NCBI GenBank assembly: GCA_031835245.1
Contig: JAVKOQ010000431.1
Coordinates: 1 to 39,208, forward strand
DNA: 39,208 nucleotides
Reading direction: 5' to 3'
Origin: Balamuthia mandrillaris
Lineage: Eukaryota; Discosea; Longamoebia; Balamuthiidae
Part shown: positions 1 through 15,066 of the stretch, one piece after another
Layout of the letters: each line of letters starts with the position of its first letter
How positions within the stretch are numbered: position 1 is the first letter of the stretch
Notes under the pieces: generated by a model
What the model saw: the letters and a program-made list of their open reading frames with translations, nothing else
Told to the model about the DNA's origin: nothing
Database searches by the model: none
Position numbers and translations under genes: made by a program

Positions 1-53
1 AGTTAGTTTTTTGTTTTCTAGAAAAACGAGAAGAAAGGAGAGACAAGACAAAC

Positions 54-461
54 CAGAGCGTCCACGTAAAGCGTCCAACAGAGCTTGCCAGGAATGACGC
101 AAAGGCTCTTAAGGTCCAACGCGTTGTGGTTGGCACGAGCGAGAATGCTCGCCAACTCCACGTTCAACTCATCTCCTCCCCTGCCCTCAAACTCGGGAGA
201 AATGCTGGGACTGCATTCCACCGAGAAGCGAAGGATTCCTTGGTCCGGTGCCTCCGGTTTGGGCTCGCCCAGGTCCACCTTGACCCCGACCAGCACGTCC
301 GTAGTGTCGAGCTTCAGCAGAGCGGAGCCGTTCGTTTGAGAGATCACTCCCGTTTCCAACGTGAAGTGCCTGTAGTCCAACCGCCCCCGGCCATCGCTAC
401 GCAAGTCCATAGCGACTCCCTTTTCCACCCACGCCACCTCCGACGACGACACCTGAAACAT
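54..461 (-). CDS. EXOSC7: Exosome complex component RRP42-like (EXOSC7), first exon, partial
   Basis: N-terminal exon of an RNase PH-fold subunit of the RNA exosome ring, which processes and degrades RNA in nucleus and cytoplasm. The ATG is at 461-459. The protein begins MFQVSSSEVAWVEKG and has the family motifs LRSDGRGRLDYR, LLKLDTTDVLVGVK, a PEFEGRGGDEL block and LCWTLYVDAL. These fit RRP42/EXOSC7 better than RRP45 or RRP43. A GT donor at 53-52, directly after LYVDAL, ends the exon, and the remaining exons lie beyond the left edge of the window. It is divergent from the RING/F-box gene, with 285 bp between the two start codons. Confidence in the family is high. The exact paralogue is less certain because only about 136 residues are visible. 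Confidence 0.87.
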
Positions 462-746
462 TGCTTACCCTTTCTTGAGCCAACACGTACTTTGCCGCTA
501 CTTTTTTTTTTGTTTTCTTCTTTCTTTATGTTTTTGTCGACAAGCTCCTTTACCCTCGCCGTAGAAGGGCACCAACCTAATAGAAAGAGCAGGTTGAAGA
601 AAAGTGTTCCGCGAACCCGACCCCACCCACCACCAGCAGCTCCATATAACGCAAGGGTGAGGTCGCACGCCTTTTTTTTTGGGTCGCTTTGCGTTTTCTC
701 TTTACAAACGTTGGTAGAGAGAAGTAGAAGGCAGGAAGAGCAAGAG
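462..746. promoter_or_regulatory. Divergent intergenic region between the RRP42-like and RING-F-box-WD40 genes
   Basis: This 285-bp interval separates two start codons pointing outward, so it must hold both promoters and both 5' UTRs. It contains T-rich runs (around 502-512 and 671-680) and no convincing TATA box at a fixed distance. No longer coding frame was accepted here. The regulatory role is inferred from position only. Confidence 0.5.
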
Positions 747-1701
747 ATGGAGGAGGAGTCAGAGTCAATCTTGGGGGAGCTGGAAGACCAGGTCACTTGT
801 TGGATCTGCTTTGAGGTCTTCACCGAGCCGCTGACTTTGCATTGCGGCCATTCCTTTTGCAAAGTACGCACGTTTTAACTGAGAGTTTTCTTTCTCTGGG
901 TTATTGCTCTCTTCCTTCCTTTTTGCTGTTATGTTGATGGTTGCTTTCCACCCAACAAACCAAATAAATAAAAAAAGGACTGTTGCATAAAGATGTACAA
1001 GAAGAACCCTCTCTGTGCCTTTTGTAGAAGAGAATTTGGGCTGCCGCTCCCTGACGTGAACCAAGCGCTTGTCGACCTCGTCAACCACTACAGACGGAAA
1101 CAATCCGGCGAACCAGAACCGATGGCCTTTGCCGGCCCCACCGTCGAACAAGAGGTACTCTATGTTCCTTTCATTCCTTCACTGCCTTGCTTTGCTTCAG
1201 TTGCTCACATTTATTCCTCATCAGAGTGGCTTCTTCTGGCTACCGGATGAAATAGTGGTAGACATCTTCGCCCACCTTGATGCAGAGGACCTTGGTCGCA
1301 GCGCGTTGGTCTGCCACGCCTTCCACAGGCTGGCTGACGACAGGTGGATCTGGCGTGAGCTCTGCATGAGCCGTTTCCCCTTCGTGCAGATCGCCAACTA
1401 CAACAACGACTGGAAGAGGTGCTTCACCTCAAGAAGGACAATGCAACGTGGTTGGGAATCGGGTAAACCTGGCGATTTTAAGATGCAGCCGTTGAGAGGA
1501 CACACCAACTACATCAACTGTTTTGACTATTACCGCAACAATGTGGTGAGCGGTTCTGCTGACAATACCTTGAAGATATGGAACGTTACCCAGGCCAAGC
1601 CTTTGCATACCCTCACTGGTCACACTGGAATTATCAATGCCATTCAGTTCAATGAAGTGCGCATTGTTAGCGGTGCTAATGATAACAAAGTCAAGTACGT
1701 C

Positions 1702-1738
<37 letters not shown>

Positions 1739-2745
1739 AGTTGTTGTTCTGTTTGCCTTTGGTTTAATCACCAGTCAAAAACAGGGTGTGGGACACAACA
1801 ACTGGTACTGAGGTGTCGAGCTTCTCCCACACGTCATCTGTATTGTGTTTGCAAGCTGGCGATAGCAAGATAATAAGCAGCGGTAACGACCGCAACGTAA
1901 AGATTTGGGATTTGCGCAGTGCCTCTGAGGAAAGAAGCTTCAGTGGTCTGTTCTCAGCACTCTAAATTTGTTAACAACAGGAGAGAGAAAGTTTCAGCAA
2001 GGAAGACTAATAGTTGCATTCAACAGGGCATAACCAAGCAGTTACGAGCGTAGAGTACAACGGCAACAGAATTATCTCATGCAGTCCTGATGTCATTCGC
2101 ATTACTGATGCCCGAACGGGTGCTGCAATCCGTACACTCTCCAGTGGCTATCATCAATGTTTCCAAACTGTACACCATCTCTTCTCTCTCTCTCTCTCTC
2201 TCTCACCATTAACTCATTTCGCTTCTTAAAAAAATGTACAGGTTGGAGCCAACGAGTTGGTAAGTGGAGGCAGCGACGGCAGTGTCCGTCTTTGGGACCT
2301 CAATACAGGTAGCTGCGTACATCAATTCAGCAGCAATGGGCGAGGCCCCGTCACTTCCCTCTCAAGCGACGGCAATAAACTAGTCTGCAACAGCGGCAAC
2401 GATGTTCGCGTCTTCGACCTCAAGCGAAGATCCCATGTGAGAGACCTGCAGGATCATACCGCTCCTGTTAATGTCGTCCAGTACGATGGACACAAAGTGG
2501 TGAGTGCCTCTGCCGATAACACGTTGAAGGTGTGGGATCCAGAGAAGGGCACTCGCTTGTATTCCCTGTTGGGAGGATCGTTGCAGCAGCGGGGCAATAA
2601 TCCACCGCATCCATCAAGGATTGGTGCCTCCTTTATGAAGTTTGATGAGGGCCGAATTGTTGCTGCCTTCAACAGTCTGTTGCGTGTCTATAGCTTTACT
2701 GGCGAGAAAGTAGAAGGCACTCGTGGCAACTCTTCTTCCTCCTAA
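747..2745 (+). CDS. RING finger + F-box + WD40-repeat protein, probable E3 ubiquitin ligase
   Basis: Six exons with compatible phases: 747-863, 978-1154, 1225-1694, 1785-1945, 2027-2169, 2242-2745 (523 aa). Residues 18-55 form a textbook C3HC4 RING (C18-x2-C21-x11-C33-x-H35-x2-C38-x2-C41-x10-C52-x2-C55). An F-box follows (FFWLPDEIVVDIFAHL...WIWRELC), then about seven WD40 repeats with motifs such as VSGSADNTLKIWN and VSGGSDGSVRLWD. F-box/WD40 proteins normally present substrates to a Cullin-Skp1-RING ligase; carrying its own RING is unusual and could make this a self-contained ligase. Alternative acceptors for exon 3 (1201 instead of 1225) are also in frame. A (CT)n tract and a likely poly(A) signal AATAAA (2822-2827) follow the stop. 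The gene converges on PEX11. Confidence 0.88.
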
Positions 2746-2863
2746 AACAACTGTGCTAGCTTCTCTCTCTCTCTCTCTCTCTCTCTCTGCTTTTTCGTTG
2801 TATTTGTACTGCTGCAAAAATAATAAAGGAAGAACACCAGTTTCTTCTTTCTTCATTTCAACT

Positions 2864-3335
2864 TCAAGCCAAATTGGTCCATGAAAGATAAACGCCAGCC
2901 AATGAAGAGATGCTGCCAAAGCCCCAAACGGCAGGCGCAGGTGTGTTCAGGTCGAAGGACCAGGTGACGGCGTTGGGCAGGTCCGCCCAGTTCTTGATCA
3001 GCTCCACAAAGATTCTTGTCCGCTCGTTTCTCAGCGCTAACTGCTTCTCGATTGATTGTTGTTTGTGGGTGGCAAGCTCTTTGCTTGCAGCCAAGTTCTT
3101 CCGCAACCTTTGGGTGTTGTTTTTGACCAATCATTACAAATGCCACTAAATGAAGGAGAAGGAGAGTAGAGGAGTGAAAGTTACTTGTAGAAAGAGTTAA
3201 TGATATCAGCAACAATGTAAACAGCCCAGGCAAAGCAGGACCAATTGGAAAGCCAGTTGGGGTCCTTGAGCATGCGTGCATAAACGTTAGTTTTAAAAAA
3301 AACACAAGAAAGAAGAGAGAAACGAAGCCACAAAG

Positions 3336-3366
<31 letters not shown>

Positions 3367-3823
3367 TTATGCACCTTTGTGGTTCGAATAATCTTTTTGT
3401 TATTCAACCAGTACAAATGTTCCATGGGGTAATAGACAACCATACTCCACGTCTTGAAAAAGTTGAGCCACCAAATGAGTGGGTCATCAGTGTTATTCTG
3501 CCAAATGCCGGGCAGCGTGCCAGCCAACCCAACGAACCTATGTATGGTACGGGCTTCGGAGAAGCTGGAACCCAGCTGCATCAAGCGTTTGGGCCATTTG
3601 CTTTTGCTTTGTGTACGTGCGGGCGTAAGGTGGTGAAAAAAGTAGCGAAACAAAAACAAATATATTTGGAGGAATAGAAAGAAAACCTGTTAGGTTTGCG
3701 GTGGAGATAGCTTGTGGCGATGAAGCGCACAACGTAGGAGACGGTTCGAAGGACCTTGTCAGCACCGGCCAACGGAGTGGTCCAACGGTCAAATTTCTCT
3801 ACAAAATCCTTGCTCGCTTGCAT
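2864..3823 (-). CDS. PEX11: Peroxisomal membrane protein PEX11-like
   Basis: PEX11 proteins elongate the peroxisome membrane and promote its division. Four exons: 3823-3687, 3606-3375, 3264-3185, 3107-2864 (230 aa), phases all compatible. The start MQASKDFVEKFDRWTTPLAG is followed by the family landmarks GADKVLRTVSYVVRF, LMQLGSSFSEARTIHRF and, near the end, KNWADLPNAVTWS and FGSISSLAGVY. The last matches the C-terminal signature of PEX11. All three introns end in AAG instead of the usual YAG. Upstream in-frame codons exist, but the ATG at 3823 gives the family-typical length and start. The (GA)n tract at 3338-3366 lies in intron 2. Convergent with the RING/F-box gene and divergent from the cyclase gene. 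Confidence 0.87.
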
Positions 3824-4112
3824 CCCTCTCCTTTTTTTCTCGCTACGTTCACTCAGAGAGGGGTCTGCCAGCCAGAAACGCACACCAGCTCCTTTGCCCT
3901 TTCTTTTGCTGTTTCTTTTCTCTCTTTTTGTTCGTCCAAAGGAAGGTCGCCGGTTCGAATCCAAATCTCCGCGGTGAATTTTTTTTGAGGTTAAGGTGGT
4001 GACATCGGATCGAATCGAACTGCAGCGGGTTTTGTTTTTTTGGCCATATTATCATTATTAATTCACCAAAAAACAAGAAGCAAGGGAAGGAGAAAAGAAG
4101 CAAGTGGAGGAA

Positions 4113-4909
4113 ATGGAGGAGCTTTCGCCTGCTGCGTTGCGTCAAAAGATCCGAGCTGGCGAGTGGGATAAGTCCACCTCGGGCATGTGCTTGGGGTATC
4201 AACAGGCCAAGTGAGTGCTGCTGGTTCTACCTCATTCTGTTCAATTTTTTCTTACTCTCGCTCTTCTCTCTTTCTCTCTTGTTGTAGCCTTGTAATAATG
4301 CCAAAGGCCCAAGCAACCGAGTTTGAAGCCTTTTGTAAGAAAAACTCAGCTGCCTGTCCATTGCTTGCGGTTTTGGCTCCAGGTCCTCTTCTCTACACTT
4401 ATCTTCCTTCTCGCTTGCTCTATTTTCTGACAGCACTCGATCGCGCCCGATAATAGGAGAGACAGAGCCAAAGGCTCTTGCCAAAGGAGCAGATGTGCGG
4501 ACAGACCTACCACGTTACAGGGTGTGGCGAAACGGCGAGTTGGCGGCTGAGGTGACGGACATCAAGGAATACTTTACGGAAGACATGGTCAGTTTTTTCC
4601 TTGGATGCAGCTTTGGCTTTGAAAGGGCTTTGCAGGAGGGAGGGCTCGAGATACGAAACATTACTGAACGCAAGAATGTGTCCATGTACATTACCAACCG
4701 ACAGGTAAGCTCTCTTTCTTTATTTCTATCTTATGCTTTCGCTCTTCGTTTCTCCTCGTATGTTAATGAAATGACTCAGTGTGAGACTGTTGGTCCGTTT
4801 GAATGTCCGTTGGTGGTGAGCATGCGACCATTCCCATCAGACCAAGTTGCCAAGGCCGCTGAGATTACTGGTATTCTCTCACTGCTATTAACAAATACAA
4901 CATTCTTAT

Positions 4910-4941
<32 letters not shown>

Positions 4942-5247
4942 CAGCAAACTTTCCAGCATCGCATGGACCACCGGTGCATCACGGCGATGCATCAACACTT
5001 GGCATCCCTGATCTGGCAAAACCAGACTTTGGAGATCCTGTTACCATAAAAGAAGGGGAGCAGCCCGTGTTTTGGCCGTGTGGCGTCACTTCCTCGTTGG
5101 CCGCCCTTTCTGCCAAGTTGGATTTGGTCATCACACACTCTCCTGGTTGCATGGTTTGTGCTCACTTCTCCTCTCTTTCTCTCTCTCTTCTCTAGAAAGA
5201 AACTAACTTTCCCTTTCTAGTTTGTGACAGACTTACCCGATAAATAA
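4113..5247 (+). CDS. D-glutamate cyclase-like protein (DUF1445 / UPF0317 family)
   Basis: Six exons: 4113-4210, 4288-4382, 4457-4704, 4780-4870, 4945-5153, 5221-5247 (255 aa). The whole length matches the bacterial 'putative hydro-lyase' family: [107 protein letters not shown] related domain in mammalian DGLUCY converts D-glutamate to 5-oxo-D-proline. Here the domain stands alone at the bacterial length, yet has five spliceosomal introns, so any bacterial origin is not recent. No targeting peptide is obvious. The last exon has only eight codons plus the stop. The substrate is inferred from the family. Confidence 0.88.
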
Positions 5248-5519
5248 ACCAACGTTTACCAGAAAAAAAGTTTGTTGAAAACAGAAACATCTCAGAGAGA
5301 ACAAAGGAAAATATCGCCATAACAACTACTAACACTGATCATCACTATGGTCACCAAACCTAAAACTCTTACCTTGGAAGGAAAAAAACTTTTGGGCAAG
5401 TTGCGTAGCGACCGCTTAGCTCTGAAAATCTTCATTCCCGAAAACAGGAACGCAGGAAACTCAAACATTTATTCCACCAAAGGAGCATACAGCAAAGCAA
5501 ACATCAAACCCAACACGCA

Positions 5520-6463
5520 ATGAAGAGAACGTTGACAACGTTGTTTTTCTTACTCCTACTTCAAGCAGGTATACATTTGTCAAGTACCTTCCTTTGCGTC
5601 TGTTCTGATAGGTCTATTCATTACAGTGGTCTATTCGCAAGATTCTTCTTCTACTTGCACAAAAGGAGACTGCTGTGTTGTTGCTGAACAGGGTTGCTCC
5701 GGCTGCGAGGATGAAGATCTAGAGGCGTGTGTATGTGCCAAGGCATGTCACACTACCAGGTCATCATCCAAACTGGCGCTAATCTTTACTTTCGTTCCTT
5801 CTCTAGGATCCTTATTGTTGCAGGAGCGACGGTCACTGGGATAGCACTTGTGTCAGCAAGGCCTTTTCTGAATGTGGTTCTTGCAGAGGTACAAACTAAC
5901 CAAAAAAGCTCGCCGTCCTTCATTCCTTATTTCACTTTCTTCTCATTAACTTCTCTCTCTCTCTCTCTCTCTCTCCAGCGGAAGAGCCATGCCTTGTTGA
6001 ACGTTGTTGCTCTCAAACATCATCAGAGTCAAGCTGCCGTGGCTGTGTCGACGAAGCGATTCAGCAAATCGTGTGCGAAAAAGACGTCACCTGTTGCGTA
6101 GATAAATGGGACCGCTTCTGTGCCGAAAAGTATCCTTGCCTCTCGTTCGTTGTGATAGCTATGCTTACGCTTCTTTTCTGTTTTGTTAAACAAAGGGCGG
6201 TTACATATTCAGGCCGGTGTAACACAGGATCCTCATCAACTTCAAGCAGCAGCAATAACAGCAACGAAAGCAATGGGGAAGACGGCAGCGAAACATGGGA
6301 GCAACAGCCGGATGAAGATGAAGAAGAATCAGGCTTAAGCAATGCTGAAGTGTTTGGAATAGTGTTTGGGGTCTTGCTTCTTTTCATCATCGTGATATTC
6401 CTCACCTTCACTGTTGTCATGCTTTACATCAAATGGAGGGCGCCTGTCGTTGTTCGTGCTTGA
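5520..6463 (+). CDS. Cys-rich type I membrane protein with tandem CC...WD...C modules
   Basis: Five exons: 5520-5568, 5627-5742, 5807-5888, 5979-6129, 6196-6463 (221 aa). A signal peptide (MKRTLTTLFFLLLLQA) leads into two related Cys modules: ACVCAK-DPYCC-...HWDSTC and IVCEK-DVTCC-VDKWDRFC, each preceded by a CC and a GC.C pair. A Ser/Asn/Glu-rich stalk and one C-terminal membrane span (FGIVFGVLLLFIIVIF...) with a short basic tail follow. Intron 2 appears to use a GC donor (AAG|GCATGT at 5743), because only this restores the module consensus. A standard GTATGT donor at 5731 would give a shorter variant lacking VCAK. Intron 4 (6130-6195) is open in frame and could be retained. A surface or adhesive role is plausible but not shown. 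Confidence 0.72.
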
Positions 6464-6550
6464 ACAACCTTCATCCTTCTCTCTCTTTCTTTCTTGTACA
6501 TACAAACCAACAAAAAAAAAAAAAGCTTTCCCAAAAAAAAAAAAAAGAGT

Positions 6551-10472
<3,922 letters not shown>

Positions 10473-10618
10473 GCGTCTCTCTTCTTTCTGGCCTGCTGCT
10501 GCTGCTGGTGGTTTTTTTTTTTGGTGAATAATATGGTGGATTTTTAATTTTTAAAAAAAATCGTCAACAATCTACAAAAGTTATCGCAATGGCAAAAGGG
10601 GAGCAGGGCGCTGGCGCT

Positions 10619-11997
10619 CTAGTGGGGAGGCCTCCTCCGCCCCCCTGAAGTGGAGGAGGAGGATATGCTGCCGCCCCCGCCACTGTTTATCTCGTCGTAG
10701 TCGCTGAAGGAAGGGGCAGCCCCTCCGAGACTGCCAATGAGTGGTTGCTGCTCACCACTGCCCACTTCTTCTTCTTCTCCCTCTTCCTCTCCCTCTCCCT
10801 GTTGATAAGCGTGCTGCTGTTCTTCTGAATCTTGTTGTTGTTGTTGGGATAAGTTTAGCCGTAAGGGAGCATTGTTGTTGTTGTTGAGGGCAGCGGCAAC
10901 AGCATCGGGTCCGCTCCGACGACGACCGCCACCTCCGTTGTTTTTCTTGGCCTCTTGCTGTTCTCGTTCTTGCTCTTGCTCTCTTAATTCTTTTTGAAAC
11001 ATCCATTCCAGCCGCTCCTCTTCTAGTGGCCCCAGCTGTTCCACATACTCTGAAGATGAGGGAGTAGAAGAGGAAGAACTTCCTCCCTCTTCTTCGTTTT
11101 CTCCAAAGAACTGAGCGAGCTTCATGCAGATACGACGGAAAGAAGGACGAAGAGAGGGTTCGCTCAACCAACACGCCGTAATGAGCTTTCGTATAAAGTC
11201 TGGACAGAAGGGAGGAATGGGTGGCCGCTGCCCGCTGTCAACAAGCTGAGTTATTGGGAACACGTATCGATGCTCCTTCCATGGGATGTCATTTGTTAAC
11301 AGCTCCCATAACACCACCCCGTAGCTGTACACGTCCGCTTTCTTGGAGTAGGCACCGTGACGCAGTACCTCCGGTGCGTTATACTAAATGCAAAGAATTT
11401 TTTACATTTAAAAAAGAGAAGGAAAAGAACAAACAGGACATGAAGCTAACCCGAGCAGTGGTGGGACCAATCGTCATTTTAGTTGCTACGTCTCTGGATA
11501 AGCCAAAGTCACACAGTTTCACAGGTGGCACTTGGCCCTTCCTAAATGCTTCTTCATAGTTGCTCAACAATACATTGTGTGGTTTCTGTATGAGAGAGAA
11601 AGAAACGAATTAGCAACGGTCATAAAAGAGATAAACAAAAACAGGTTAGCCTCACCAAGTCTCTATGTATAATTTCATTTTCCTCTAACACCCGCATTGC
11701 TTTTTTTAAAAAAAGATGAGAGAGAGTTCAGCAAAAACAGTTACAATAAGAGCATACCTTTAGCTATTTCTCTGGCGACAGCAATCCGTAGCTGTAAAGT
11801 AAAACCTTGAGGCTTTCGCCGATGCAACAAGTCCCATAGATTGGTTTCCATGAGTTCCATAACGAGAGCTGGACTGCCATCCAACGTCGTAATACCATGT
11901 AGCTGTACTATATTGGGGTGCCGCACTTCTCTATCAAGTGAGAAATCATAGTCTCAATGTTAGCGACACAACAACAGAGAGTATGTGTGTGCGTGAG

Positions 11998-12067
<70 letters not shown>

Positions 12068-13643
12068 ACACGTACGTAAGGACAAATATTTCTCTCCCAA
12101 CTTCTATTTCAAAGCGAGCTCGTTCAGGGTTTCTTTCTTCCGGGAAAAAGTGAAACTTTTTGATAGCAACCGGCCCTTTTTCCTTCCACTGTGCTTGGAA
12201 GACCTTACCGTAGCCACCAGACCCAATTGGCTAGTATAACAATTTAACACCAAATGCAAACGTAAGCAGAAAAGGATGAAGAAAGAAAAAGTTTTACCTG
12301 GTGGAGCGTGAGTTCCTCCTCTGAAATCCGTTTAAGTCCTGCATTTTGCCATGGTTGCGTTGAAAGCTCTTTTAGTCGGCTTCTAGAAAGAGCTCTCCGT
12401 CTTGTTACGGCACTGTCTTCCTTCTCCGCTGCCTGCAGCAACTGGGCATTCTGCGTGTCTCCTTTTTGCAGAGTGGGGCGTCGTCCTCGTTGCTGAGATG
12501 AGGGTGGATGTACTGGTTGATTGTTCGGCGCGCTGCCAAGAATCAACAAAGGCGGAGCATCCTCTTCTGACAAAACATCACTAGCTCCGTAGTTCCGCTC
12601 AAAGACAAAACCTCTTCCACCCTCTTCATCATCGTTGCTGTCTGGTGCCACAAACTTTTTGTTGCTAAGAAAGCCACTACCAGACTCTTCCGCAAACTCT
12701 ATGACACCAAGATAATCATCCTCCAAAGGAGCTTCGCTGCAGAGCAAAGCCCCAGTGGAGGAACGTTTCCTTCCTTCCCAACGATGTGGTCGGCCTCCTC
12801 TTCCTCCTCGATGGCTGCTGCGAGAAGTACCCGGTACGTTGATAACGTGGAAGGAATGAAGGCTGCCTCCTCCGCAACAGCAAAACACGGGAACGTTCCA
12901 CAGCTCGCAGTAGACAAGCAACAAGCAAAAGCCAGGGAGGATATCCCCCAAAAAGTAAAAGAGAAACAAGCCAATATAGGGGAACGGACCTGGCGAGAGT
13001 CCCTCCAGATACACGCGACCCAGGTCTGGCTCTTTTTTCAGCCAAAATGAGAAGAGGCACTCCAACAGGAAACGTCCAAAGTAGCATATAGCGGCCATTA
13101 CGAGCATACCATTTGCCTGTTTAGTTTGCACTGAGATTAGTTGATGAATCTATCACTTCACCTTCTTCCTCCTCTTGTCCTATTGGTCCCTCTTGTTCTT
13201 CACCATGGTCGTACCAAGCGAGAAGGACGACGACCAATGCGCTCCTGTCTGTTGCAAAGCAACATAAAGAAAAGACATGTAGCACCAAGTACAACGTAGG
13301 TTATGCCTCGGAAGGCTGCTTGCAGCAATCTCATCACTTCTTCTTCCAACTCTGAACGAAAGGTTTGTTTAGTACGTTGTTCAAGCAAGAAAGTAAACGA
13401 AAAAACGAACCAGGCCATTTGTAAACGACTGCAAAGATGAAAGACAGATAACAAAGAAGGTTGCAGGTCACCAACGTTATGGCTATGATCCTCCAGTAAC
13501 GCAAGTCTGAGCGCAGTGACACGAATTTTTTCATGCTGTCAGCAAGTAAATGAGAACATAGCATTACCTCCATTCAACACAGAATGAGAGAAGGAGTGGG
13601 AAAAGGGACGGAGCGGGAGGGAGCGAGAGAGAGCGAGAGAGAG

Positions 13644-13691
<48 letters not shown>

Positions 13692-14146
13692 CGAGAGAGG
13701 ACAAGACAACAATAGAAAGAGAAGCAGAGCATGAGAGAGAAGCAGTAGGAAGGAGCGAGCAAAACGAACAAGGCCACTAGCAAAAGGGAGTGTACAGAGC
13801 TAATGAGGAGAACTGGCAAGGCGTCCAGTTTGTCCAGCGAAGTCTCACCCAAGTAGAGTCCCACAACCCAGAATACCAGTTGGCCTTGTAGTTTTTGGTT
13901 GTGGTTTCTCTTTCATTAGATCAAAAAAACAGAGATGAGCGATCAGATGAAAGAGAGAATGAAGAAGAAAGTACATAGTTGAGCAAGAAAGAAGCTGATG
14001 AGGAAGAGCTCCCTCCAAGTGAAGGACGGGCGAAAGAGCTGCTGCTTGCGCCACCGATAGACCAGGAGCAGGACCAACGTGGCCAGAGCCAGCGCTCCAA
14101 ACAAAGTCAACAGCGCAATAGACTCTATCAGCTCCTCCCTTCTCAT
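10619..14146 (-). CDS. Seven-transmembrane protein fused to a TKL-type protein kinase
   Basis: Ten exons: 14146-13975, 13884-13770, 13535-13411, 13351-13235 (or to 13215), 13130 (or 13116)-12298, 12230-12076, 11930-11758, 11699-11656, 11585-11451, 11383-10619 (877 or 879 aa; both forms of intron 4 keep frame). Seven hydrophobic spans lie in the first 300 residues, including LFLISFFLAQLCQLVFWVV, IIAITLVTCNLLCYLSFIF and a last span FYFLGDILPGFCLLLVY that resembles the end of the TOM1/THH1 7TM family. A charged linker leads to a complete kinase domain: GSGGYGKVF, VAIKK, HPNIVQLHG, HRDLKPHNVLL, CDFGLSR, YNAPEVLRHGAYSKKADVYSYG. The kinase type is Ser/Thr or dual (TKL). The tail is Gln/Glu/Ser-rich. 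The exon 2/3 junction at 13770 is the least certain. Likely a membrane receptor kinase. Confidence 0.83.
11996..12064 (-). repeat. Imperfect (GA)n microsatellite in kinase intron 6
   Basis: GA-rich tract with GAAAGA and GTGA interruptions, reading as CT on the sense strand, between the P-loop exon and the HPNIV exon. Confidence 0.93.
13618..13700 (-). repeat. (GA)n microsatellite with GCGA units in kinase intron 2
   Basis: About 80 bp of GA with several GCGA interruptions. On the sense strand it is a CT/CG tract upstream of the exon at 13535. It accounts for the Ser-Leu runs in the translated frames here. Confidence 0.95.
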
Positions 14147-14366
14147 TCTCCCTCCTTGTCCTTCTTCCCCTGTGTGTTCTTCCTTCTTTCCCTCCCTCCT
14201 CTTGCCCTTCCCCCCCTTCCCTGCCTCTTTCGTTTCTCTCTTTTCGTTGGCGTCGCAGCCGCTGCTACTCCAATGCTACTCCAATGCTACGCCAATGCTA
14301 CTTCTTTTTTCGTTTTCTTTTCTTTTCTTTTTTTCAAAAACAAAAAATTAAAATTACAAAAAAAAA

Positions 14367-15016
14367 ATGGAAGAAAGCAAGAAAGAGGAGAAGAAGCGCC
14401 ACGAGGAAGGAGACTGCCCGCTGGGGAAGCAAGGCAAAGAAGAGGAGGAGGACGAAGATGACCTGGTGTTCTGGGACCCGGATCTCTTTTTGAACCAAAG
14501 GTTTGCAGTGTTAGGAGGGACGGAATGGATGGATTGCGATGGAAAAAAAAAAACATTGACCTCTTTCGTTCTATCTCTTTATTCGCTTATGTTAACTAAA
14601 GCTACGCCACTCGTACCTTTACGTTTGGAGAGTTCTCTGTTGATATCCTTCTTTCCAATGCTGCCTCCAGTTCGTCCCTCTCTCGCTCTCTCTCGCGCGC
14701 TCTCTCTCCGTTTTCACGACCGACTGACGAACAAAAAACTGATTTCATTCTCTGAAACAGCTGACTACGACTTGACGGGGCAAGTGTTGTGGCCTGCCGC
14801 TTCTTGTATGTTATTCTCCTTCTTCTCTCACTGACCCAGCGGACTCATCCCGTACAAAACGAACAATGAATCATTTCGTGTAGACTTGAGTGAGTACATA
14901 GTGACCCATCAGAACATGTTTCATGATAAGTATGTGTTGGAAGTTGGCTCTGGCGTTGGTACTCCTTTTCTCACTTCATCACTCACCATCTTCTTTCTCT
15001 CTTTCTCTCGCTCTCT

Positions 15017-15066
<50 letters not shown>

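Noticed and set aside
3940-3990. B-box-like GGTTCGAATCC at 3952-3962 followed by a T-run, suggesting a tRNA
   Set aside because: The bases around it do not form a T-stem, no A-box or acceptor-stem partner lies upstream at tRNA spacing, and no cloverleaf could be drawn.
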